Shown here in pieces: positions 5,424 to 12,239 of a stretch of DNA of 12,239 bases; the stretch's first letter is position 1, and every line of letters starts with the position of its first letter. The translations under genes and the position numbers were made by a program. The DNA comes from an uncultured Clostridia bacterium. Its GTDB lineage: Bacteria > Bacillota > Clostridia > Oscillospirales > Ruminococcaceae. The notes beneath the pieces are model-generated. The model searched no databases. It was not told where the DNA came from and worked only from the letters and a program-made list of their open reading frames with translations. The stretch is taken from assembly GCA_947632425.1 (NCBI GenBank), contig CANRPG010000041.1, positions 1-12,239 on the forward strand, read 5' to 3'.

Positions 5424-7781
5424 TTGAACACAGCGCATATACGAGATTATGACAACGCTTTGCAGACTGTTGAAGAGCATTGCATAAATGTGGCAAAATA
5501 CGCCGCGCTGTTTGGCAGGCAGGTGAAAATGGAAAGGCTTGCGGCGCTTTCGGGGCTGCTGCACGATATGGGCAAAATGTCCGATGATTTTGAAAAGTAC
5601 ATACGCGGCAGCACGGAGTTTTCAAGGGGAAGCATAGACCACTGTTTTGCAGGCGCTAAGTATCTGCTTGAAGCGGCAGGCGGCGATGTTTCTCTGCACA
5701 AGACAGCCTGTCTTGTGGGCAGGGTGATACTTTCTCACCATGGGCTGCACGACTGGATAACAGACGACTGCGAAGACTATTATCTTTACCGCACGGGTAA
5801 AGACGACAGGTATGCACAGATAGCAGAAAACTTCAAAGGGCTTTCATACGGCGGCGAGATAAAAGCGCTTTTAGAGGCGGCAGAAAAAGAGTACACCGAG
5901 ATAACATCTGCGATGAAAAGGCTTGTTACCGAAATGGCGCTGCCCGACATCCGCAGCAAAAACAAGGCTCTCGCGTTTTATTACGGAATGACCGAGCGGC
6001 TGCTGACTTCCATGCTGATAGATGCCGACAGGACTGACACGGCGCAGTTTATGTCGGGCGCGGCAGAGGAAAAAGAGATCGACACGGTGGCTCTTTGGGA
6101 AGAAATGAACGGCAAACTTCAAAGCAAGCTGGGCGCATTTACAGACAGCGGAAAGATAGCCATGCAAAGAAAAAGCATCTCTGAGCGGTGCTATGAATTT
6201 GCGAAAAATGAGGTAGGCTGCTGCAAGCTTGTTGTTCCCACGGGCGGCGGAAAAACACTTTCTTCTCTGCGGTTTGCTATAGAATACTGCCGCAGACACG
6301 GAAAGAAAAGAATTATTTATGTTGCTCCGTTTTTGTCAATTCTGGAGCAGAACAGCGATGAGATACGCTGCGTTGCAGGTGATGAGGCATTTTTGGAACA
6401 TCACTCCGATGCGGCTTTCAAGATGGAGCAAAACGGCGGCGACGAGCTGCAAGATTACGAGCTTCACTGCGAGCGTTGGAACAGCCCTGTTATCGCGACC
6501 ACAATGGTGCAGTTTCTGAACACGCTGTTTTCTGACAAAACATCGTCGGTGCGGCGTATGCACAGGCTGTGCGACTCGGTGATAATAATCGACGAGATAC
6601 AGTCTTTGCCGATAAAGTGCGTGTGGCTGTTTGATCTGGCAATAAATTACCTTACGCGCATATGCGGCGCGGCAGTGGTGCTGTGCTCTGCAACTCAGCC
6701 GCAGTTTGAAAAGCTGGAAGGCTATCCGCTGCTGATAGACGAAAGTTCCATGACGGGCGATATTACACAAGACCTTGAAGTTTTCAAGCGTACAGAAATT
6801 ATAAACTTAGTAACATCAGGCGGTATGACTTTTGAAGAAGCTGCGCGGCTGTGTGCGGACAAGCAAAAAGAGTATGCAAGCCTTCTGGCGATAGTGAATA
6901 CAAAGCCTGCCGCAAAGGCACTTTATCAGCAGATAAGAAGTATTACAGATGTTGAGACGGTGCATCTGAGCACGGATATGTGCCCTCAGCACAGGAGAGA
7001 GGCTATAAAGCTTCTGCGGCAAAAGCTTAAAAACAACGAGCCTGTGATATGCGTTTCAACGCAGCTTATTGAAGCAGGCGTGGACGTTTCTTTCGGGTGC
7101 GTGGTGCGTTCTCTGGCAGGAATGGACAGCGCGGCGCAGGCGGCAGGAAGATGCAACCGCCACGGCGAGAAAGGGAGAATATGCCCTGTGTATCTCGTGA
7201 AATTAAGCGAAGAAAGTCTTGTAGGTCTTGGCGAGATACAAAGCGCGCAGGACGTTTCAAGAGATCTGCTTGACAGTGACAAAGATTATAAAGATATGCT
7301 CGGCGTGGAATTTATGGCGGAGTATTTTGGAGAGTTTTATAAGGAAAACAAAGACGAACTGGGATTTCCTATAGAGAAGCCAAAAACAAATCTTGTTGAG
7401 CTTCTTTCTCTCAACAGCGACAGAAGCACGGTTTGCGGAAGAAAGCAGCCGGATATGACTTCGCAGGCATTCAAGACGGCAGGGCAGAATTTTTCGGTGA
7501 TAGACGAATTTGGCAGCGGTGTTATTGCTCCATACAACGATGAGGCAAAGGGGCTTATTGCGCAGCTGAATGAATTTCACACGCCGGCGCAGGTAAATGC
7601 GCTTATGAGAAAGGCTCAGCAGTATATGGTAAATGTAAACGACCGAAAGCTTAACGAGCTTGCATCGATAGGTGCGGTGTTCGCGCTGAAGTCGGGGGTA
7701 TATGCTCTTGATGAGAGATACTACGACAGCGAATACGGCTTGACCGATGAGCCGACGGCAGACGGTACTATAATTTTATGA
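5424..7781 (+). CDS. cas3: Cas3 HD nuclease-helicase, type I-C
   Basis: This 785-residue protein unwinds and degrades target DNA once Cascade has bound it. The N-terminal HD nuclease domain shows His19, HD at 47-48 in LLHDMGK, His73, and HH at 105-106 (LSHHGLHDW). The SF2 helicase part has Walker A PTGGGKT (272-278), DEIQ in the Walker B position (390-393), SAT (422-424) and motif VI QAAGRCNRHG (572-581). All catalytic residues I looked for are intact and the length is normal for I-C Cas3. The start is TTG at 5424, with AGGCGGTG six bases upstream: an in-frame TAA at 5403 leaves no other start, and the next in-frame ATG (codon 36) would remove His19. It is first in the cas operon, and its stop sits just ahead of the cas5c ribosome binding site. 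Confidence 0.96.
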   Translation: MNTAHIRDYDNALQTVEEHCINVAKYAALFGRQVKMERLAALSGLLHDMGKMSDDFEKYIRGSTEFSRGSIDHCFAGAKYLLEAAGGDVSLHKTACLVGRVILSHHGLHDWITDDCEDYYLYRTGKDDRYAQIAENFKGLSYGGEIKALLEAAEKEYTEITSAMKRLVTEMALPDIRSKNKALAFYYGMTERLLTSMLIDADRTDTAQFMSGAAEEKEIDTVALWEEMNGKLQSKLGAFTDSGKIAMQRKSISERCYEFAKNEVGCCKLVVPTGGGKTLSSLRFAIEYCRRHGKKRIIYVAPFLSILEQNSDEIRCVAGDEAFLEHHSDAAFKMEQNGGDELQDYELHCERWNSPVIATTMVQFLNTLFSDKTSSVRRMHRLCDSVIIIDEIQSLPIKCVWLFDLAINYLTRICGAAVVLCSATQPQFEKLEGYPLLIDESSMTGDITQDLEVFKRTEIINLVTSGGMTFEEAARLCADKQKEYASLLAIVNTKPAAKALYQQIRSITDVETVHLSTDMCPQHRREAIKLLRQKLKNNEPVICVSTQLIEAGVDVSFGCVVRSLAGMDSAAQAAGRCNRHGEKGRICPVYLVKLSEESLVGLGEIQSAQDVSRDLLDSDKDYKDMLGVEFMAEYFGEFYKENKDELGFPIEKPKTNLVELLSLNSDRSTVCGRKQPDMTSQAFKTAGQNFSVIDEFGSGVIAPYNDEAKGLIAQLNEFHTPAQVNALMRKAQQYMVNVNDRKLNELASIGAVFALKSGVYALDERYYDSEYGLTDEPTADGTIIL

Positions 7782-7795
7782 AAGGAGTGAGCGAT

Positions 7796-8548
7796 ATGAG
7801 CAGACCTACATCACAAAACAGTGTTGAGTTCAAGGTGTATGGCAAGCAGGCGCTGTTTACAGATGTTCTTACTAAATCGGGCGGTGAACGCTGCACTTAT
7901 ATGATACCGACATATGAGGCTCTCAAAGGTATATTGCACAGCATTTACTGGAAGCCGACGATAATTTGGTATGTAGACAGCGTAAGGGTGATGAACCCTA
8001 TAGTCACTTACCGCAGGGGCGTAAGACCTATAACATTCAACGGCAAGAACGATCTGGCGTACTATACATATCTTGAAGATGTGTGCTATCATGTCAAGGC
8101 GCATTTTGAGTGGAACATGAACCGCCCGGAGCTGGAGAGCGACCGCAATTTTCAAAAGCACCTTGCAATTGCAAAACGCATGATAGAACGCGGCGGCAGG
8201 CGTGATATTTTCCTCGGCACAAGGGAGTGTCAGGGGTATGTTGAGCCGTGCGGATTTTACAGCGGCGAGAGTGCGTATAGCAAAGTACCCGAGATACAAT
8301 ACAGTCTTATGTACCACGGTATAACATACGCAGATGAAGCTGTTCTTGACGAGGACAAAGGCATGATGACAGTGAGATTCTGGCAGCCTGTAATGAAAAA
8401 CGGCGTGATAGATTTTATTCCGCCCGAAGAATGTACCATAAAAAGGCATATACGCAAAATGAACATAAAGCCTTTTGGTGAGGACAAAAAGAACTTTTCG
8501 GCTGTCGATGACCTTTTGGGAGGTGATGTGAATGAGTTGGGAGAATGA
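7796..8548 (+). CDS. cas5c: Cas5c (Cas5d/Csd5) crRNA-processing endonuclease, type I-C
   Basis: This 250-residue RAMP-fold protein cuts pre-crRNA in type I-C systems, taking the role Cas6 has elsewhere, and stays bound to the 5' handle in Cascade. The sequence has the family segments PTYEALKG (38-45), SIYWKPTIIW, and KHLAIAKRMIERGGRRDIFL (121-140) followed by GTRECQGYVEP. Tyr40 and the Lys121-His122 pair are the likely equivalents of the catalytic Tyr/Lys/His described for Bacillus halodurans Cas5d; this equivalence is my alignment by eye. I chose ATG 7796, which follows AAAGGAGTG, over the in-frame ATG at 7778 that overlaps the cas3 stop but has no ribosome binding site and adds only MKGVSD. 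The 3' end overlaps cas8c by 17 bases. Confidence 0.95.
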   Translation: MSRPTSQNSVEFKVYGKQALFTDVLTKSGGERCTYMIPTYEALKGILHSIYWKPTIIWYVDSVRVMNPIVTYRRGVRPITFNGKNDLAYYTYLEDVCYHVKAHFEWNMNRPELESDRNFQKHLAIAKRMIERGGRRDIFLGTRECQGYVEPCGFYSGESAYSKVPEIQYSLMYHGITYADEAVLDEDKGMMTVRFWQPVMKNGVIDFIPPEECTIKRHIRKMNIKPFGEDKKNFSAVDDLLGGDVNELGE

Positions 8549-10349
8549 ACTCTACAGCGTATATGAAACGCAGTACGGCAAAGAGACCGACGACGGCATA
8601 GCTTTGATGCCTGTTTCACATTCTACTGCAAATGCGCAGATAGAAGTAACGCTTGATGCGCAAGGCGAATTTGTTACCGCGCGCGGACTTTCAAAGGAAG
8701 AAGGTCAGAATACGCTTATACCGGTTACGAAGGCTTCAGATGGTCGTACAAGCGGCATAGCGCCCATGCCTTTTGCCGATGAGTTGAAGTACACAGCAGG
8801 GGACTTTGGCGCGTTTTCAGATGACAAAAGCAAATTCTTTCTTGCGTATTCAGAACAGTTGCAGGCGTGGCATGAAAGCTCTTACACTCATCCTGCTGTA
8901 GATGCTCTGTACAAATATATCATAAAAAAGAGCATGGTCAAAGATCTGATAGCGTGCGGTGTACTAAAGGTAAACAGCGAGACGGGCAAGCTTGAAATGT
9001 GCGAGAAAATCACAGGAGATGCGATCGAAAAGTCTTTTGTAAGATTCAGGATAAACGGTTTGGACGAGCCGCAGACGTGGAAAAGCAAAACGCTCTCTGA
9101 TGCGTTCATAGAGTGGAATGCATCGCAGATGACGGACACGCAGCTTTGCTATGCAACAGGTAAAGTATTGCCCGTTGCCTCAAAACACCCGTCAAAGATA
9201 AGAAGCACAAACGACAAGGCAAAGCTTATCTCTGCAAATGATGACAGCGGCTTTACATACCGTGGGCGATTTACGAGCTCTGATGAAGCGCTGACGCTTT
9301 CGTATGATTTTTCGCAGAAGATGCACAACGCTCTGAAATGGCTGATACAGCGGCAGGGAATGTCGTTTGACACGCTTACAATGGTAGTTTGGGCAAGCAC
9401 GATGCAGCCGCTGCCAGATATACAGAGCGCGGGTATTTTGGACGATGATATTTTTGAAGAAGATGCGCCGGTCATTGATACTCAGAAGATATACTGTGAA
9501 CTTTTGAGAAAAAGAATTTTGGGCAGTAATGGCGAAATGCCCGTAAATACAAAGATAATGCTTATGTGCGTTGACGCTGCCACAACCGGCAGACTTTCTG
9601 TGTCGCTTTATACAGAGCTTGAAGGCTCAAAGTTTATGGAAAACCTGATAAAATGGCATGAAGACACCGCGGCTGTAAGGTGGTATTCAAAGCAGAAAAA
9701 GCGTGCGATAAATTCGTTCAGCGTATACAATATAATAAACTGCGCGTTTGGCAGCGAAATGACGAAAGGTCTGGAGTGCAAAAAGGAGATACTGAAAGAT
9801 AACATTCTTCGCCTGATACCGTGCATAACGCAGGGCAGACCGCTGCCGAAAGATATCGTTAACGCGCTTTGCAGAAAAGCATCAAACCCTTTGGCGTACG
9901 AAAAAAGCTACAATCACCGCAATGTGGTAGAGACCGCCTGCGGTATGATAAGAAAACAAAACATTGACAGAAAGGAAGGGATCACCGCTATGGCATACGA
10001 TCCGACAATAACAGACCGCAGCTATCTTTACGGCTGTCTGCTGGCAGTTGCAGATGCTGCTGAACGCGACAGCTACGAAAACGACGGCGACAGAGTTACA
10101 AATGCACGAAGATACTGGAGCGCATTTTCGGGCAGACCTTACAGAACGTGGAGGATAATCGAAGAGAGGCTAAGACCGTATCTTGACAAGCTGGGAAAGA
10201 AGTCCGTTCGTTATGAAAAAATGATAAATGAACTTATGGACAAAATGGGTATCGAACAGTTTTCGGATAACTCGGCGCTTAGCCCTGCATACCTGCTCGG
10301 ATACCACCATTACACAAACAAAATATATACAAAGAAAGTGGAGGAATAA
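8532..10349 (+). CDS. cas8c: Cas8c (Csd1) large Cascade subunit, type I-C
   Basis: This 605-residue protein is the large subunit of type I-C Cascade, which recognises the PAM and helps recruit Cas3. The N-terminus has the Csd1 pattern: LMPVSHSTANAQIEVTLDAQG (about 25-45), a short LIPVTKASDGRTSGIAPMPF segment, then DELKYTAGDFG. The C-terminal ~120 residues form the helical small-subunit-like region (TDRSYLYGCLLAVADAAER onward). ATG 8532 follows GGGAGGTGA, which lies inside the end of cas5c; the 17-base overlap implies translational coupling. An internal in-frame start at 9990 with its own ribosome binding site should produce Cas11c from the same gene. The stop (10347-10349) is 3 bases before the cas7c ATG. 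Confidence 0.94.
   Translation: MSWENELYSVYETQYGKETDDGIALMPVSHSTANAQIEVTLDAQGEFVTARGLSKEEGQNTLIPVTKASDGRTSGIAPMPFADELKYTAGDFGAFSDDKSKFFLAYSEQLQAWHESSYTHPAVDALYKYIIKKSMVKDLIACGVLKVNSETGKLEMCEKITGDAIEKSFVRFRINGLDEPQTWKSKTLSDAFIEWNASQMTDTQLCYATGKVLPVASKHPSKIRSTNDKAKLISANDDSGFTYRGRFTSSDEALTLSYDFSQKMHNALKWLIQRQGMSFDTLTMVVWASTMQPLPDIQSAGILDDDIFEEDAPVIDTQKIYCELLRKRILGSNGEMPVNTKIMLMCVDAATTGRLSVSLYTELEGSKFMENLIKWHEDTAAVRWYSKQKKRAINSFSVYNIINCAFGSEMTKGLECKKEILKDNILRLIPCITQGRPLPKDIVNALCRKASNPLAYEKSYNHRNVVETACGMIRKQNIDRKEGITAMAYDPTITDRSYLYGCLLAVADAAERDSYENDGDRVTNARRYWSAFSGRPYRTWRIIEERLRPYLDKLGKKSVRYEKMINELMDKMGIEQFSDNSALSPAYLLGYHHYTNKIYTKKVEE
9990..10349 (+). CDS. cas11c: Predicted Cas11c small Cascade subunit from an internal start in cas8c
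   Basis: Type I-C Cascade contains a small subunit, Cas11c, made by internal translation of the 3' part of cas8c; this was shown for other I-C systems such as Desulfovibrio vulgaris. Here codon 487 of cas8c is ATG at 9990, in frame, giving a 119-residue product, close to the size reported elsewhere (about 120). Upstream, AAGGAAGGGATC (9972-9983) matches 10 of 12 positions of the extended anti-Shine-Dalgarno complement AAGGAGGTGATC. The product starts MAYDPTITDRSYLYGCLLA and is mostly helical and basic in its second half (RPYLDKLGKKSVRYEKMI). It would line the Cascade backbone and bind the non-target strand. Expression is inferred, not shown. Confidence 0.75.
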   Translation: MAYDPTITDRSYLYGCLLAVADAAERDSYENDGDRVTNARRYWSAFSGRPYRTWRIIEERLRPYLDKLGKKSVRYEKMINELMDKMGIEQFSDNSALSPAYLLGYHHYTNKIYTKKVEE

Positions 10350-10352
10350 TAT

Positions 10353-11204
10353 ATGCTTACCAAAAAGATCGATTTTACAGTATTAATTACAGCGACAAAT
10401 GCGAACCCCAACGGTGATCCGCTGAACGGCAACCGCCCTCGCGAGAGCTTTGAGGGCTTCGGTGAAATATCCGATGTATGCATTAAAAGAAAGATACGCA
10501 ACCGCTTGCAGGATATGGGCGAAAAGGTATTCGTGCAGTCTGATGACCGATGTGATGACGGTTGCACAAGCCTTGCTGACAGGGTAAAGAACTGCGAGGC
10601 TCTGAAAGCTATTAGCAAGGGCAAGAATACCGACCGCGATATTTACGCCAAAACTGCCTGTGATGAGTGGATAGATGTGCGCAGCTTCGGTCAGGTGTTT
10701 GCGTTCAAAGATGATTCCGTCTCGGTAGGCGTGAGAGGCCCTGTGAGCATACAGCAGGCGATGAGCGTTTCGCCCGTTGACATAGTAAGCATGCAGATAA
10801 CAAAAAGCGTCAACGGTGAAAGCGGCAAAGAGGGCAAGGCTTCCGATACCATGGGTATGAAACATCGTGTGCCATTTGCTCTGTACGTTATAAATGGCAG
10901 TATGAATTGTCAGCTTGCCGAAAAGACAGGCTTTTCAGACGAAGATGCCGCCAAGATAAAAGAGGCTCTCTGCACGCTTTTTGAAAACGATGCTTCCTCG
11001 GCGAGACCCGAGGGAAGCATGGAAGTTTGCCGCGTATACTGGTGGGAGCATGACTGCAAAACGCCGAAGGTGAGCTCGGCAAAGGTACACCGCAGCGTGA
11101 AAATTTCTCTTAAAGAGGGCGTGACAATGCCGAAGTGTTTTGAGGACTATGATATAACCGTAGAAGACTGCGGCGTTTCGCCCGAAGTTATTGACCTTTT
11201 GTGA
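10353..11204 (+). CDS. cas7c: Cas7c (Csd2) Cascade backbone subunit, type I-C
   Basis: This 283-residue RAMP protein polymerises along the crRNA spacer to form the Cascade backbone. Diagnostic segments are NANPNGDPLNGNRPR (16-30) near the N-terminus, DVRSFGQVFAF (108-118), VGVRGPVSIQQAMSVSPVDI (125-144) and the DTMGMKHRVPFALYVINGSM stretch (165-184). Length matches Csd2 proteins (about 280-290). The ATG at 10353 follows GTGGAGG, which overlaps the end of cas8c; the gap to the cas8c stop is 3 bases. The stop overlaps the cas4 ATG by one base (TGATG), so cas4 translation is probably coupled. No anomalies seen. Confidence 0.95.
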   Translation: MLTKKIDFTVLITATNANPNGDPLNGNRPRESFEGFGEISDVCIKRKIRNRLQDMGEKVFVQSDDRCDDGCTSLADRVKNCEALKAISKGKNTDRDIYAKTACDEWIDVRSFGQVFAFKDDSVSVGVRGPVSIQQAMSVSPVDIVSMQITKSVNGESGKEGKASDTMGMKHRVPFALYVINGSMNCQLAEKTGFSDEDAAKIKEALCTLFENDASSARPEGSMEVCRVYWWEHDCKTPKVSSAKVHRSVKISLKEGVTMPKCFEDYDITVEDCGVSPEVIDLL

Positions 11205-11863
11205 TGTACAGCGAGGACGAGTATCTTCAGCTTTCGGGAATACAGCATTTTGCGTTTTGCCGCCGCCAGTGGGCTCTTATACATATAGAGCAGCAGTGGG
11301 AGGAAAATTTCCGCACCGCTGACGGCAGGCTGATGCATGAAAGAGCGCATGACAGTTCTCTGAAAGAGCACAGAGGGAATATCATCATCGCAAGAGGTAT
11401 GAGGGTTTCTTCTGCCGAATACGGCATCAGCGGCGAATGCGATGTAGTGGAGTTTCACCGCGATGAACAAAACGGAGTATTTATTCGTACTCTTGGGGGA
11501 AAGTATCTGCCTGTGCCTATAGAGTATAAACGCGGCAGCGAAAAAGAGACCGACTGCGATAAATTGCAGCTTTGCGCGCAGGTTATGTGCCTTGAAGAAA
11601 TGCTGTGCTGCGAGATAAACAGCGGATATATTTATTACGGCGAACCGAAAAAACGCAGCGCGGTCGAAATGACCGGCGAGCTGAGAAAAAGCACTGCTGC
11701 GCTCCTGCGCGAAATGCATGAGCTCTACGACCGCCGCTACACGCCAAAAGTGCGGCGCACAAAGTCGTGCAACGCATGTTCGCTGAGCAATATATGCCTG
11801 CCGTCGTCAGAAAAGCTAAGCGCGGCGCACTATATCAATGAAATGCTGGAGAACGACTTATGA
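11204..11863 (+). CDS. cas4: Cas4 (RecB-like nuclease, iron-sulfur) for spacer acquisition
   Basis: This 219-residue protein trims prespacers and selects PAM-containing ends together with Cas1-Cas2. It has the four iron-sulfur cysteines, one N-terminal (Cys19 in FAFCRRQW) and three C-terminal (Cys189, Cys192, Cys198 in SCNACSLSNICLP). The RecB-like nuclease residues are in place: His45 (RLMHERAH), Asp80 (ISGECDVV), Glu107-x-Lys109 (PIEYKRG) and Gln122 (LQLCAQ). ATG 11204 overlaps the cas7c stop by one base; an in-frame GTG three bases earlier would add one residue and is less likely. The stop overlaps the cas1 start (ATGA). Cas4 between cas7 and cas1 is usual for I-C. Confidence 0.95.
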   Translation: MYSEDEYLQLSGIQHFAFCRRQWALIHIEQQWEENFRTADGRLMHERAHDSSLKEHRGNIIIARGMRVSSAEYGISGECDVVEFHRDEQNGVFIRTLGGKYLPVPIEYKRGSEKETDCDKLQLCAQVMCLEEMLCCEINSGYIYYGEPKKRSAVEMTGELRKSTAALLREMHELYDRRYTPKVRRTKSCNACSLSNICLPSSEKLSAAHYINEMLENDL

Positions 11864-12239
11864 AAAAATTACTGAATACTCTGTATATCCTTACGCCCGA
11901 CAGATATTTGTCGCTGGACGGCGAAAACATCGTTGTATCTGCCGAGCATAAAGAGATAAGCCGTATGCCGCTGCATAATCTTGAGAGCATAATTGCGTTC
12001 GGTTCGGCAGGTGCAAGCCCTGCGCTTATGGGCAAATGTGCGGCAGAAAAACGTGAGCTTGTGTTTATGTCGCGCTCGGGCAGATTTCTTGCACGTGTTG
12101 AGGGAGAAGAAAGCGGCAACGTGCTTTTAAGGCGCAAGCAATACCGTGTGGCAGACGATAAAAACGCATCGCTCTCTATTGCTAAAAATATGATCTTCGC
12201 CAAGATATTCAACTCAAGGTGGGTAATAGAACGTACAAT
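11860..12239 (+). CDS. cas1: Cas1 integrase, type I-C (partial, 3' end beyond right edge)
   Basis: From ATG at 11860 the frame is open for 126 codons to the window edge. The N-terminus MKKLLNTLYILTPDRYLSLD and the segments MPLHNLESIIAFG, GASPALMGKCA and LVFMSRSGRFLARVEGE are the conserved N-terminal beta-sandwich region of type I-C Cas1, followed by NVLLRRKQYR leading into the helical domain. Cas1 with Cas2 inserts new spacers into the array. The catalytic Glu, His and Asp lie in the missing C-terminal part. The start overlaps the cas4 stop by ATGA. By analogy with other I-C loci, cas2 and the CRISPR array should follow to the right. Confidence 0.95.
   Translation, partial: MKKLLNTLYILTPDRYLSLDGENIVVSAEHKEISRMPLHNLESIIAFGSAGASPALMGKCAAEKRELVFMSRSGRFLARVEGEESGNVLLRRKQYRVADDKNASLSIAKNMIFAKIFNSRWVIERT

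Noticed and set aside
7811..8449. 212-codon minus-strand open frame over cas5c
   Set aside because: It is antisense to a well-conserved Cas5c and has no promoter, ribosome binding site or family features.

Overview
The window reads as chromosomal DNA from a low-to-mid GC Firmicute, most likely a gut-type Clostridia (Ruminococcus/Oscillospiraceae-like). This is inferred from strong AGGAGG-type ribosome binding sites, near-consensus sigma-A promoters, frequent ATA isoleucine codons, and the type I-C Cas, MATE, HAD and cardiolipin synthase proteins. Taxonomy cannot be fixed without a database search.

Left part (1-2678, mostly minus strand). A toxin-antitoxin pair (Phd/YefM-type antitoxin and a PIN-domain toxin cut by the left edge) is transcribed leftward from a textbook promoter whose -35 box lies between the arms of a perfect 9-bp inverted repeat. 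Next, also leftward, is a two-gene unit: a YfcE-like metallophosphodiesterase followed by a MATE-family multidrug/metabolite exporter, ending in a rho-independent terminator.

Middle part (2767-5159, plus strand). A divergent promoter drives a HAD-family phosphatase and a cardiolipin synthase (two HKD motifs, N-terminal membrane segments), closed by a strong terminator. A 308-bp gap follows (5116-5423). It holds pyrimidine-rich direct repeats, tandem GCTTTTGCA-type repeats, a GTAC-containing palindrome and a strong promoter.

Right part (5364-12239, plus strand). This is a type I-C CRISPR-Cas operon in canonical order: cas3, cas5c, cas8c (with an in-frame internal start that should yield the small subunit Cas11c), cas7c, cas4 and cas1 (cut by the right edge). 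The genes overlap by a few bases or are separated by 3 bases, so they should be co-transcribed and translationally coupled. Cas5c should process pre-crRNA; Cas5c, Cas7c, Cas8c and Cas11c should form Cascade; Cas3 should shred the target; Cas4 and Cas1 (with Cas2, presumably beyond the edge) should acquire spacers. No CRISPR repeats lie in the window, so the array is expected to the right of cas1-cas2.

I do not see a clearly new system. The most noteworthy items are the Cas11c internal start, the forced TTG start of cas3, and the operator-like structure just upstream of the cas promoter.
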